A stretch of DNA of 64,000 nucleotides, taken from Albibeggiatoa sp964388965 (GTDB taxonomy: Bacteria > Pseudomonadota > Gammaproteobacteria > Beggiatoales > Beggiatoaceae). Position 1 is the first letter of the stretch. Each line of letters starts with the position of its first letter. This document shows positions 1-8,971 of this stretch, one piece after another. The notes under the pieces are model-generated. The model made no database searches. It had not been told where the DNA came from and was given only the letters and a program-made list of their open reading frames with translations. The stretch is from contig CAYMCP010000006.1 of assembly GCA_964388965.1 (NCBI GenBank), forward strand, positions 1-64,000. The letters are read 5' to 3'. Made by a program: the position numbers and the translations under genes.

Positions 1-48
1 CAGCTTTTTGCCCAGATGCAAGCCTATGCTGGAATTGCGTTGGAATAG
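1..48 (+). CDS. C-terminal end of an unidentified protein (partial)
   Basis: The first 15 codons of the window read open in frame 1 and end in TAG at 46-48, giving a tail with the residues QLFAQMQAYAGIALE. This may be the end of a plus-strand gene that starts outside the window. It converges on the minus-strand nuclease remnant at 62-568. The piece is too short to assign a family, and chance is a real alternative. Confidence 0.25.
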   Translation, partial: QLFAQMQAYAGIALE

Positions 49-61
49 TTTTTCGAAGTTT

Positions 62-568
62 TCAGCTGGCAATGTCATCAAATTGATTGACCTTGATTAA
101 GTAAAATTCTGGAAAAATATCACTCGGTGTCTGTTTATTTAGGAATTCTTTTTGTGATTGATTTAATTGCAATTCATCATGTTGGTGTAATCCTGTGAAT
201 CGCGTTGAGCCATAATATACATAATCTTGTCCATGCCCTAAATCAAAATATAAAATATTGACCGAAATCACTTTAACGATGTCTTTGTAATCTTGTCCTG
301 CGTGTAAATGTTCCACAATAGTTTTGGAGGTGGAATAGATAATTCTTTGAATATAATCTAATTCTTGCTCATATTGCACTTCGATAATGATATGTTCTTG
401 TTTACTGTTTTTGACTTTGAGGTCTACACGGTTAAATTTATCAGAGGGATGTTGTTGATTGGATTCGCTTTCTAATATCTCTAAAATAGTAATGTCTTCT
501 CTTAGTAATTCAGATAGAAAGCCCTCTAAGATGTTAAAGTTGGCTTTACTGCGTAGTAAGCGTTTCAT
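62..568 (-). CDS. Rpn/PD-(D/E)XK-type nuclease family protein, C-terminally truncated
   Basis: The 168-residue product resembles the N-terminal half of the Rpn/YhgA-like transposase-associated nucleases, which promote RecA-independent recombination and spread widely within genomes. The core catalytic pattern is visible: RVDLKVKN at about residues 47-54 supplies the Asp, and the strand IIIEVQYE at about 61-68 supplies the ExQ variant of the (D/E)XK motif. Family members are usually about 280-300 residues, and after the FPEFYLIKVNQFDD segment they continue into a helical region. Here a stop follows DIAS at once. I find no continuation of family type in the remaining 61 bases, so the gene looks truncated and is probably non-functional. 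Confidence is good for the family and lower for any activity. Confidence 0.7.
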   Translation of the reverse strand: MKRLLRSKANFNILEGFLSELLREDITILEILESESNQQHPSDKFNRVDLKVKNSKQEHIIIEVQYEQELDYIQRIIYSTSKTIVEHLHAGQDYKDIVKVISVNILYFDLGHGQDYVYYGSTRFTGLHQHDELQLNQSQKEFLNKQTPSDIFPEFYLIKVNQFDDIAS

Positions 569-657
569 CGCCTAGTCGAAACTGATTAATTTTCTTGGCA
601 TGTTGAAAACTTATTTTGAGGAAAGTGAGGACTGACAGAGTGCCAGTCCAGCATGGT

Positions 658-1227
658 TTAATGTGCGTGGTCTTGTTCGTGGGATTCTTTTAGTTCTTCA
701 GGTGAAGAAGGTTTGAACTCAGCAGGGTCTGGGAACATGTCAGAAGCTAAGCGTTGTTTTTCGACATTATATAAGTGTGTGTATGTATCGCCATCCTTTT
801 TCCACCATTGAGCAAGTGTAGAACGTAATTTTAAATCTTTAGCAACGAAACCTTGTACATGTTTTGGTGGATTGTGTTGAATGACAACTAATACTTTATG
901 TACGCCACCACCTTCTTGTTGTACAAGGGTGACAATCCAATCATAAATTTTCAAGTCATGTTTGAAATCCTTAATGTAGGTAATTTCATCTACTTCAGCC
1001 CCACCTTCCCAGTTTTCGAGTTTATACATGGCTTTGATGTCTTGCTTGCTCCACAAACTCATGTATTCGCCAACTGCTTCTTTTAAATCAAAGTATTGGT
1101 CTTTTTGTTCAACCAGTGGTGTTTCTACAATTTGAGGTTTTGCTTCTGTTGATTTTGTATCTTCTGCATAAACGGGCGCGTGTAATAAAGTCAGACCTAG
1201 TAAAGTGGTAGTGAATAATTTAAGCAT
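658..1227 (-). CDS. Small secreted protein with His-rich C-terminus, function unknown
   Basis: I do not recognise this 189-residue protein. Residues 1-21 form a clear Sec signal peptide: a basic start, a hydrophobic core and AlaTyrAla before the cleavage site. The mature region begins with an acidic, flexible linker. An alpha+beta domain from about residue 45 follows (YMSLWSKQDIKAMYKLE), with hydrophobic beta strands near 95-125. Its layout recalls small NTF2-like or SnoaL-like periplasmic domains, but that is a guess. The last residues, HEQDHAH, are rich in His and acidic side chains and could bind a metal. It follows the PKD protein gene on the same strand, separated by a hairpin, so the two may be co-transcribed. 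Confidence 0.6.
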   Translation of the reverse strand: MLKLFTTTLLGLTLLHAPVYAEDTKSTEAKPQIVETPLVEQKDQYFDLKEAVGEYMSLWSKQDIKAMYKLENWEGGAEVDEITYIKDFKHDLKIYDWIVTLVQQEGGGVHKVLVVIQHNPPKHVQGFVAKDLKLRSTLAQWWKKDGDTYTHLYNVEKQRLASDMFPDPAEFKPSSPEELKESHEQDHAH

Positions 1228-1249
1228 TCAGATTTCCTTATGTGATTTG

Positions 1250-1277
1250 AAGACTGCCAAAATGATTTAGCAGTCTT
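1250..1277. terminator. Hairpin between the PKD protein gene and the small secreted protein gene
   Basis: Perfect 8-bp arms AAGACTGC (1250-1257) and GCAGTCTT (1270-1277) enclose a 12-base loop. The T-run on the minus strand lies before the hairpin rather than after it, so this is not a classical intrinsic terminator for the PKD gene. It may be a processing or attenuating hairpin within a transcript. Confidence 0.4.
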
Positions 1278-1297
1278 AAAAAAATTTTAAACGAAAG

Positions 1298-4200
1298 TTA
1301 GGGAGTTGTCACTTTTAGCTGCAATGGTGGATAGCTAAAGTAATAATCTTTAGTGCCATCAGATTTATCCTGTTCCAAGATGACAAAAAAGTTGTAATCA
1401 CCTGCCATGTCTTCAAAGTCGCCATTGTAAAGCATAATAGTGTTGTTTTGTTTAAGCTGCATTTGTGGAATAGAAGGTTCTAACGCTGCAAAACTGACAT
1501 TGCCATTTTCGTCAAACAATGACCATTCAGCATAGAACGGATAAGTTTCTGGGGTTTGCATGTACCAGATACCTAAATCATCATCCCAATTTGGCGGCAT
1601 AACTTGCAGTATATTATACACAGTTGCAGTGCTATTCAACAAAAAGTCTGATATTTCAATGTTCATAAAGACGCTCACAGCATTGTCTTCCGTACTAAGA
1701 TTAACAATGTCGTTGGCATCAATTTGTTTTGCTTGGTTAGCAACAAAAACATCTCCATAGAAAATTATTGTATCTGTCGCTTGATTGTACGGTATTAAGT
1801 TGCCCGTTGCTAAATTACCTGTGTAACGTTGAATATCTACTTGATGTTGGGTGTAGGAAGCCACATTGATGACATCTGTACCATTGCTATTTGTCACACC
1901 ATTTCTAGTGGTCACAGTCAAGCATACTTTGTAACTGCCTTGTGCGGTTAAAGTTAAATGAGTCCGTGCTTGGGTCAAATCACCTTGTAAACCTGTGGTT
2001 TGTTGTGCGATGTTAGCTGTATCGCAAGTTGGAATTTCTACACATTCTGGATAAATTTCTGCGTGCATCGAAGGTACAAAAGGTGTTGGACAATCAGGCA
2101 TTGACAATAACCACCATTGATAGCTATCAATATTATCGTTTTGCATTGGCATATAGCTATTTGAACCGTCAACATAGATAGAGTAAGGTGCTTCGACGCT
2201 GTTACCGTCTAGTGTTGGTGTGATGATGCTGACATAAGGTTTAACTGTAATAATACCGTTTTGCTTAGTCAATGGTATCTGGATTCCATCTACTGATAAT
2301 TGAATGGTCGCATCGCCTTCCGCAATATCTATATTGGCAAACTTGTATTTTCCAGACTCGATTTCCTCATTTGCCAAGTTTTTATTGCCTTGCTTAATAT
2401 CCACTTGAATACTAGGATATTCTTCACGATTTAGTATGCTAAGTAGTAGGTCTCTATCTACCATCTGTGCCATTAAGCGCGGAATCGCTAAAGTGACAGC
2501 ATTTTGTTGTTTTAAAACTAAATTTTTAGGTTTAGCTGGTTCAAGTGTAGCGTCACTGGCTTGTGGACTTACTTCATAGTAGAAAATTTCATCATACGGC
2601 GAATAAAAAGGTTTATCTTGCGTACCGATGGTGTATCTATAACGCCCTTCTGACAATTTAGTAAAGTTTCGTTCTTTCGCATTGACAAACCAAGTATAAG
2701 TTTGATTAGCAGGCGATATGGTAAAAATAAAGGTTTGACCGTCAGGTAATACAGATGCTTCAAATTCAACTTGTTGTGGACAACCCACTTCTGGCAAAGT
2801 TGCGATTAGCGCAATAGATTGAGTTGTTGTATTTGAGTAACCATTTTGCGTTGTGACGGTTAAGCCAATCTTGTAATTACCAACTGCTTTAATATCAAGA
2901 GTTGCTTTTCGCTGTGATTGGTTTTTAACTATAAAGTTACTGCTCAACACCGGGTCATCATTTGTATCTAACACACTCCATTGATAACCAACAAGCGGAT
3001 CGTTTTCATCACTTGTTGTTGCGGTGCTTGCATCTACATCATAGGTAACTGCGCGGCAGGCTTGTACTGGTTGGCTGATAGTAAAGTTTGCATCAGGACA
3101 ATTGATGTCTAAAGCATCTTCGTCAATGGTAATTTCTTGAGATTCATTGACGGATGATGCTGTAGTAACAATGTTGGCGGCAATTGTATAAGTACCCGCT
3201 TTAGTAAACTTGTAATTGATTGGATTTGAAGTTGTACTACTATTACCCACTTCTTCAATCACAGCAAGATTACTGGTTGACCAGTTTACAGAATTTATCT
3301 GGTTAGGTGCAGTTGCTGTAAAGGTATAAACAGGCGCATTACACACTGATAGAGTATTATTAATCGCATACTTTACTTCAGGTTGCGTGGCTTGTGAGGC
3401 TTGTTTAATCGCAATATATTTCTCTGTAGTGCTAGCTGCTATATCATTACCAGAGATTTTCAGGGTAATTTTATATGTACCCGCACCTTCAGGAAAAACA
3501 TAATCAAATGAATTGTTACTAAATGTAGTTATTTTTGAGTTTGTTGTCGTATTTTGTGCTTGCCATTGATAGTTATAATTGCTGTTGAATGTGGAAGCTG
3601 TGAAGGTAACGGGCGTATTTTCTTCAAGTGTAGGCGTTAGGGTAAAATTACTATAGGATAAAGATACAAAATTGCCATTTGTTGTAGCAGTAAAATCAGA
3701 ACTAACACTTGCTTGCGTCACATTCACATTTGTTTGTGCGTTAGCTTGAGTGCCTATAGAGTCAGTACCGACAACAGAAATCGTATTTGTACCAGCGTTA
3801 TTAAATGTGACATTAACGCTATCGCCTGTTGCAGAGAGTACATCTTGATTGAGTGCCCATTGATAAGATACTGTACCTTGATTACCACTGGGTATAGCAC
3901 GATAGGTTTTTGTGTCACCAATGTTAGCTGTGGTTACGCCACTTATCGAAGTGATGCGAAATTGTGGCGGTGGATTATCATTACATGATAGATTGCCATT
4001 TACAATTGAAAAGCTACCATCAGTTTTTACTTGAATACGTTTAGTTCTACAACCTGTTGCACCGTCAGATTTTCGAGTGACTGTTAATGTGATGTCGTAC
4101 TGTGCGGACTGGTCTGATAATATATTTATAAACGTACTATATCTTGTAGGTTCTGCAAGACGGCTATTCCCGGTAGATGACCAATTCCAATCATAGTAAC

Positions 4201-4465
4201 TTGTACTAGAAATACCATTTGCCGATGTTGTAGGATTACTACTTAATGTGTAGGCATACTTACCTATGAGTATTATGTCGAAATCAACGAAAATATCACC
4301 TGTATTCACAATAGGATTATTTGTTGATGTATCTGTCGTTGTTCCAGTAGAGGGCGTTGTGCCTGTCGTAGTTGTTCCGCCAGTAACAAAATCATCCAAA
4401 CCCGCACTGTAGGCAGGTGGATGGAGAAGGAATAGTAAAAACAAAATGGGAATAAATGGTCTCAT
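1298..4465 (-). CDS. Large secreted PKD-repeat protein
   Basis: This is an exported protein of about 1,055 residues. The ATG at 4463-4465 is preferred because it opens a textbook signal peptide (MRPFIPILFLLFLL, then AYSAG); the only upstream in-frame start is a GTG that adds seven residues. A Thr/Ser-rich linker of TTTTGTTPST type follows. Several Ig-like PKD modules come next. They are recognisable by repeated strands such as YQWALNQ, YNYQWQA and VGYQWSV, and by the closing pattern AGTYTI, VGNYKIGLTVT or QGSYKVCLTVT. Paired cysteines occur through the second half. PKD proteins usually act at the cell surface, in adhesion or in binding polysaccharide or protein. I see no catalytic domain, sortase motif or outer-membrane anchor. 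Confidence is high for the architecture and low for the ligand. Confidence 0.8.
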   Translation of the reverse strand: MRPFIPILFLLFLLHPPAYSAGLDDFVTGGTTTTGTTPSTGTTTDTSTNNPIVNTGDIFVDFDIILIGKYAYTLSSNPTTSANGISSTSYYDWNWSSTGNSRLAEPTRYSTFINILSDQSAQYDITLTVTRKSDGATGCRTKRIQVKTDGSFSIVNGNLSCNDNPPPQFRITSISGVTTANIGDTKTYRAIPSGNQGTVSYQWALNQDVLSATGDSVNVTFNNAGTNTISVVGTDSIGTQANAQTNVNVTQASVSSDFTATTNGNFVSLSYSNFTLTPTLEENTPVTFTASTFNSNYNYQWQAQNTTTNSKITTFSNNSFDYVFPEGAGTYKITLKISGNDIAASTTEKYIAIKQASQATQPEVKYAINNTLSVCNAPVYTFTATAPNQINSVNWSTSNLAVIEEVGNSSTTSNPINYKFTKAGTYTIAANIVTTASSVNESQEITIDEDALDINCPDANFTISQPVQACRAVTYDVDASTATTSDENDPLVGYQWSVLDTNDDPVLSSNFIVKNQSQRKATLDIKAVGNYKIGLTVTTQNGYSNTTTQSIALIATLPEVGCPQQVEFEASVLPDGQTFIFTISPANQTYTWFVNAKERNFTKLSEGRYRYTIGTQDKPFYSPYDEIFYYEVSPQASDATLEPAKPKNLVLKQQNAVTLAIPRLMAQMVDRDLLLSILNREEYPSIQVDIKQGNKNLANEEIESGKYKFANIDIAEGDATIQLSVDGIQIPLTKQNGIITVKPYVSIITPTLDGNSVEAPYSIYVDGSNSYMPMQNDNIDSYQWWLLSMPDCPTPFVPSMHAEIYPECVEIPTCDTANIAQQTTGLQGDLTQARTHLTLTAQGSYKVCLTVTTRNGVTNSNGTDVINVASYTQHQVDIQRYTGNLATGNLIPYNQATDTIIFYGDVFVANQAKQIDANDIVNLSTEDNAVSVFMNIEISDFLLNSTATVYNILQVMPPNWDDDLGIWYMQTPETYPFYAEWSLFDENGNVSFAALEPSIPQMQLKQNNTIMLYNGDFEDMAGDYNFFVILEQDKSDGTKDYYFSYPPLQLKVTTP

Positions 4466-4512
4466 AAAGATAACTCGAAAAAACACAATTGGAGAATTCT
4501 CAGCAATATAAA

Positions 4513-4524
4513 TACCTATAGGTA
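4513..4524. promoter_or_regulatory. 12-bp perfect palindrome upstream of the PKD protein gene
   Basis: TACCTATAGGTA is a perfect palindrome about 50 bases upstream of the chosen ATG of the PKD protein. Its position suits an operator. No regulator is identified. Confidence 0.25.
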
Positions 4525-4554
4525 AATTATCAAGGTAAATATGTGAAATAGATT

Positions 4555-4595
4555 GTCTGAATCAGGATTTTCAGGATTAAAGAATGAACAAGATT
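4555..4595. repeat. Interspersed-repeat-like element (TCAGGATT family)
   Basis: The stretch begins GTCTGAATCAGGATT, carries a second TCAGGATT copy at once, and continues into a related AAGATT. This iterated pattern resembles a short interspersed repeat I recall from Beggiatoaceae and cyanobacterial intergenic DNA. It lies less than 200 bases from the left edge of the GC-rich block. Confidence 0.4.
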
Positions 4596-4614
4596 ACAAT
4601 TTTGGGTAAAACGA

Positions 4615-4628
4615 GTTTTGCACTCCTG
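4615..4628. repeat. Half-copy of the REP-like element
   Basis: GTTTTGCACTCCTG matches one arm of the REP-like hairpins that surround the RAYT gene at 61392-61922. It sits just left of the GC-rich block. Confidence 0.45.
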
Positions 4629-4756
4629 TAAATTAGACTACAATTGTTTAATTACCTCAAATGAGATAGTCAATGTGGATTTCTAATATTTCGTTTTTCA
4701 TGCGGGAAATTTACCACAATTTACTTCTCAGTGCGTAACGTGACTTAGATTTTAGA

Positions 4757-5509
4757 GTGGAATTGGGCAGTGGTAGCGCGGCAAAAACCCGTTTCTTGCT
4801 TGAAGCATTGCTCCAGCAACAAGCCAATCCGTTGTTTGTACCGATTGATATTTCACGCGATTTTTTGTTTGCCAATGTCAAGCAATTGAGCCAAGACTAT
4901 CCGGCCTTGCGCGTTCTGGGCATTGCGGCGGATTATCACGCAGGTTTGGAAGTGCTGGCGCATCAGGTTCCGCAAGCACGCTTGATTGTGTGGCTGGGCT
5001 CGGATATTGGGCATACTGATTATGCCAGCGCAGCGGCTTTATTAAAGCAAGATTTGGTGCCACTGCTAAATGCCAATGATGGTGTGTTGTTAGGCATTGA
5101 TTTGAAAAAAGAGGCCGACATTTTTGCCGCCGCTTATAGTTGCGGAAAACCAACAGATAGCCCCGAACAGGCGTTTACGCTGAACTTATTGCGGCGGATT
5201 AACCGCGAATTAGACGCGGACTTTGTTTTGTCTAACTTTCAAATGCAGTGTTTTTATGACGCTGCGGCAGGCTGTATGAAAATCTATTTAGCCGCTGTGC
5301 AAGCCCACCAAGTGACCATCAAAGCCATTGATTTAGAAGTTAAATTTGCAGCAGACGAGCGTATTCATCTACATACCAGCTATAAGTACGATAATGCCGA
5401 TATTCAGCGTTTGGCAGCGGCAGCGGGGCTGCACCTGAAACGCCAATGGTTTGATGCCAAACACTGGTTTAGCCTCAATCTGCTCACGCCCTTGTCAACC
5501 CGCCCCTGA
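4757..5509 (+). CDS. EgtD-like SAM-dependent N-methyltransferase, 5'-truncated
   Basis: The 250-residue product matches the methyltransferase core of the EgtD/EasF family (histidine or amino-acid N-alpha-methyltransferases). Diagnostic segments are ELGSGSAAKTRFLL (SAM motif I), VPIDISRDFL, WLGSDIGHTDYASA (family LGSxIGN block), LLGIDLKKEA, and LLRRINRELDADF followed by FQMQCFYD. EgtD proteins are about 320 residues with some 80 residues ahead of ELGSGS. Here the frame opens with GTG directly at this motif, and an in-frame TAA lies at 4736-4738, so the N-terminal substrate-binding part is missing. The break coincides with the change from AT-rich to GC-rich DNA, which suggests an integration or assembly junction. 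The gene heads a plus-strand operon, with the next start only a few bases past its stop. The substrate cannot be read from the sequence. Confidence 0.75.
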   Translation: MELGSGSAAKTRFLLEALLQQQANPLFVPIDISRDFLFANVKQLSQDYPALRVLGIAADYHAGLEVLAHQVPQARLIVWLGSDIGHTDYASAAALLKQDLVPLLNANDGVLLGIDLKKEADIFAAAYSCGKPTDSPEQAFTLNLLRRINRELDADFVLSNFQMQCFYDAAAGCMKIYLAAVQAHQVTIKAIDLEVKFAADERIHLHTSYKYDNADIQRLAAAAGLHLKRQWFDAKHWFSLNLLTPLSTRP

Positions 5510-5530
5510 GGTCATCATGCTGCCGCTGCT

Positions 5531-5539
5531 TCCCCCCCC
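5531..5539 (+). other. C8 homopolymer at the ATPase start, probable frameshift or slippage site
   Basis: The ATG at 5517-5519 follows the methyltransferase stop by seven bases but is out of frame with the ATPase. Adding one C to the eight-C run would join it to the ATPase frame just ahead of the TTG at 5540. The tract could be a sequencing error or a phase-variable switch. Confidence 0.5.
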
Positions 5540-7621
5540 TTGCCCACCTGCTCATTGCGGGACTGGCTGGCAGTGCCGCTAGTGCGCACACTATCGCCCG
5601 CCACACCACAGACACTCAAAGCCAAAGCGCAGCAAACGCTGCAACGGCTTGACCGGCAGTGTCAACAGTGGGTGCGCACCCATGTAGATAGCCGCCTGAG
5701 TACGCGCCAACGTGAACAACAGTTGAGCGAGTTTTCCGGCGAATACAGCGCCGAAGAACAAGACATCAACCGCAAATTAACGCTATCTGCGCTCAATGTG
5801 GGCATTGCCGCGCTAGGCGCGTGGGTTTATCCGCCGTTGTTGCTGGTGAATGGCATCGATTTGCTGTACCTGATGGGGCCGGTGATGTATCAGAGTTTGC
5901 GCGTCTTGTTCCAAGAAAAACGCTTACAATACAGACTGTTTGCTTTTTTAGGCGTACTTGCCAATTTTCTCGGCGGCTTTTATGTGATTGGCAGTCTGCT
6001 GATTTTTGTCATGTTTCTCGCCTTCAAAGTCTCGGTGCGCAGCGAAGCCTATGCCCGGCAAGCCTTGCTTGGCGCATTTGCGCTGCATCCACCGGTGACC
6101 GTGTGGTTATTGATAGATGGCGTGGAAGTGAAAACCGCATTTGCGCAGTTGCGCGTCGGTGATGTTGTGGTGCTCAATGCCGGACAAGTCGTGCCAGTGG
6201 ATGGCGGCGTGGTGCAGGGCGCGGCACTACTCGATCAACGCTGTTTAACCGGTGAAGCGCAACCGCTGGAAAAAACCGTGGGCGATACGGTGTTGGCGAC
6301 CACGCTAATTTTAGCGGGAAAACTGCATGTGCGTATTGAGCGCACCGGTGAACAAACCAGTGCCGCACAAATTGCGCACATCCTGAATAATGCCAGCCAT
6401 TCCCGCCTGTCTTGCGCAACATACAGCGAACAATTAGCAGATCGGCTTACTTTGCCGGTGCTTGCCGCCAGTGGAGTCGCCCTGTTGAGCGTGGGTACAG
6501 CGGGCGCTGTGGCGATTCTCAACAGCGGCTTTGGCTCTACGCTGTTTTTCGCAGGCCCTTTGAGTATGCTCAGTTATCTTAATCTGGCTTCTCATCAAGG
6601 TATTTTGGTTAAAGATGGACGCTCGCTAGAAACATTACAGCGTGTGGATACGGTGGTGTTTGATAAAACCGGTACACTGACCCAAGAAGAACCCGAATTG
6701 GGTAAAATTTACGCGCTTGATGACTGGAGCGAAAGCGACGTACTCCGCTTAGCCGCCGTTACCGAGTATCGCCAAACCCATCCAATTGCCCGTGCCATTC
6801 ACAACGCGGCACAATCTCGCGGCTTGCCATGTGACGCGCCCGATGAGGTTGATTATGCCCTGGGGCTTGGCTTACGGGTCACTTACCAAAACCGTGTCCT
6901 GTGCGTTGGTAGCCGTCGTTTTATGGTACAACAGCAGATTCCGATTCCTACGCTTATGGAAGATGCGCATACCTGGTGCGCCGAACAAGGCGGTTCGCTG
7001 GTGCTGGTGGCAGTAGATACGCGTTTAATCGGCGCGCTGGAATTACACGCCCAATTACGCCCTGAAGCACCGGCCTTGGTGGCGCAACTTCATGCGCGAG
7101 GCTTGAAATTAGCAATTTTATCCGGTGATCACGTCGCGCCTACCCGTCATCTGGCAGCGCGGTTAGGGATTGACGAATACTATGCGGAAGTGTTGCCGGA
7201 AGGTAAAGCCGCGCAAATCAAAGCATTACAACAACAAGGACGGGTAGTCTGTTTTGTCGGTGACGGCATTAATGATGCAATTACTCTGCAACAAGCGGAT
7301 GTGTCAGTTTCCATGCGTGGCGCAACCACCATTGCCACCGACAGCGCGCAAGTGGTGTTAAGCAGCGGATCGCTCCAACAACTGGCGCATTTGTTTGAAC
7401 TGGCTCATGCCTTCAAGCGCGACTTAAAAACGACCTTAGAATTTGCCTATATTCCCGGCAGCCTGTTGATTACGGGCGTATTTTTGTTCCATTTTGGCAT
7501 GGGCGCGGCGCTTGTTTTCTATAGTGGCGGCTTAGTGGGCGCAATCCATCACGCGCTACGCCCGCTGCGGCAGTTAGCGCATAAACCACCAGCAAAGGAA
7601 GACCTGAATGAATCAGCATAG
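5540..7621 (+). CDS. P1B-like (heavy-metal type) P-type ATPase lacking the CPx motif
   Basis: A transport ATPase of 693 residues from the TTG at 5540; the natural start is probably the ATG at 5517 if a base is missing from the C8 run. Order: charged cytoplasmic N-terminus to about 75; membrane helices at about 80-165; actuator domain with TGEA (237-240); helices at about 305-350; P-domain with DKTGTLT (Asp375 phosphorylated); nucleotide-domain HP motif THPIARAI (413-420); GDGINDA; two C-terminal helices. This is the P1B layout. However, the segment where metal pumps carry CPC or a similar triplet reads AGPLS (338-342), and no N-terminal CXXC metal domain is present. The cargo is therefore unlikely to be bound as in CopA or ZntA. 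The gene overlaps the next start by 14 bases, which supports translational coupling. Confidence 0.85.
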   Translation: MPTCSLRDWLAVPLVRTLSPATPQTLKAKAQQTLQRLDRQCQQWVRTHVDSRLSTRQREQQLSEFSGEYSAEEQDINRKLTLSALNVGIAALGAWVYPPLLLVNGIDLLYLMGPVMYQSLRVLFQEKRLQYRLFAFLGVLANFLGGFYVIGSLLIFVMFLAFKVSVRSEAYARQALLGAFALHPPVTVWLLIDGVEVKTAFAQLRVGDVVVLNAGQVVPVDGGVVQGAALLDQRCLTGEAQPLEKTVGDTVLATTLILAGKLHVRIERTGEQTSAAQIAHILNNASHSRLSCATYSEQLADRLTLPVLAASGVALLSVGTAGAVAILNSGFGSTLFFAGPLSMLSYLNLASHQGILVKDGRSLETLQRVDTVVFDKTGTLTQEEPELGKIYALDDWSESDVLRLAAVTEYRQTHPIARAIHNAAQSRGLPCDAPDEVDYALGLGLRVTYQNRVLCVGSRRFMVQQQIPIPTLMEDAHTWCAEQGGSLVLVAVDTRLIGALELHAQLRPEAPALVAQLHARGLKLAILSGDHVAPTRHLAARLGIDEYYAEVLPEGKAAQIKALQQQGRVVCFVGDGINDAITLQQADVSVSMRGATTIATDSAQVVLSSGSLQQLAHLFELAHAFKRDLKTTLEFAYIPGSLLITGVFLFHFGMGAALVFYSGGLVGAIHHALRPLRQLAHKPPAKEDLNESA

Positions 7622-8958
7622 CGCGGCAAGCTCGATGTTTCGCCGTTACCATCCGAAAATCAATCCAAGCCAGCAACCCGCGCCAGAAACCTTACGCCAG
7701 CTTGAAGATCGCGGCGGACAAACTCTGGAACCTAGCGATTTAGCCCAACAAGAATGGCAAGCATTGGGTTTGTCATTGCCCGATTTAGCAGTGATTCGCG
7801 CTTATCGTCTGGCGCGGATTCGGCAACAATTGCGACGCATAGATTACGCCGGGATTGTGCTGTTTGATCCCATTAATATTCGTTACGCCACCGATACCGC
7901 CAATATGCAAGTGTGGTGTCTGCATAATGCGGTACGCTATTGTTTTATTCCCACCGAAGGGCCGGTGGTTTTATTTGAATTTTATAATTGCGATCATATC
8001 AGTCAGCATCTTGATTTAATTGACGAAATCCGCCCAATTACCATGTGGTTTTACGTTGGCGCAGGCGCACGTTTGCATGAGCAAGCTATCAAATGGGCGG
8101 CAGAAATCGCTGATTTAGTCCGCACCCACGGTGGCGGCAATACACGGCTGGCGCTGGATCGCTGTAATCCAGAAGGCGTTGCCGCGCTGCAACAGCAAGG
8201 TATAGAAATCGTCAATGGCGAGGAAATCATGGAATTAGCCCGCCTGATTAAACATGATGAAGAAATTAAAGCCATGCGCTGCTCGCTGGCGGCAACTGAA
8301 AAAGCCATCGCCATCATGCGCGAACACCTCGAACCCGGCATTTCCGAAATGCGGCTGTGGTCTTATTTACACGCGGAAAATATTGCGCGGGGCGGCGAAT
8401 GGATTGAAACCCGTTTACTCACCTCTGGTCAGCGCACCAATCCCTGGTATCAAGAATGTAGCAAACGCCTGATTCAAGCTGGTGATTTAGTCGCCTTTGA
8501 CACGGATTTAATTGGTCCATGGCTTATGTTCCGACATTTCCCGCACTTGGCGGTGTGGCGGTGGTAGCGACACGGCAGCGCAACGTGAAATTTACAGCAT
8601 GGCTTATGAACAGGTGCAATATAACCAAAGTTTGTTAAAAGCCGGGCTATCATTCCGTGAATTGTCCGAACAAGCCAAAGTGTATAGCTGGGATACGTTC
8701 AATTCTTACATCTTGCTCTATCACAGCGTGGGGTTATGCGATGAATATCCAGCAATCTTTTTCCCGCAACACTGGGATGTGTACGGCAATAAAGGCGTTT
8801 TGCAAGAAAACATGGTGTTCTGTGTAGAAAGCTATGTCAGCCGTGTGGAAGGGGGCGAAGGTGTTAAGTTAGAAGAACAAGTGCGCATTACCCGTGATGG
8901 ATTTGAACCGCTGTCTTCTTATCCTTATGAAATGGATTTATTACTCCGTGAAATCTAA
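7608..8958 (+). pseudogene. DddP-like M24 family metallohydrolase, frameshifted
   Basis: Two reading frames (7608-8567 and 8512-8958) together make one M24 protein of about 450 residues. The closest family I recall is DddP, the DMSP lyase branch of the creatinase/prolidase fold: both share NIRYATDTANMQVW, HAENIARGGEWIETR and RTNPWYQEC. The expected metal ligands are all present: FDTD (Asp298 and Asp300 of the first frame), DISRTW after the shift, YHSVGLCDE, CVES and KLEEQV. The frame breaks near 8521. Restoring two bases there would give GPYGLCSDIS, which fits family sequences, so the damage is a 2-base loss or a sequencing error. DMSP cleavage itself is not shown, since DddP-like proteins of other function exist. 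It sits between the ATPase and the radical SAM gene. Confidence 0.75.
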
Positions 8959-8971
8959 ATGAGAAATATAT

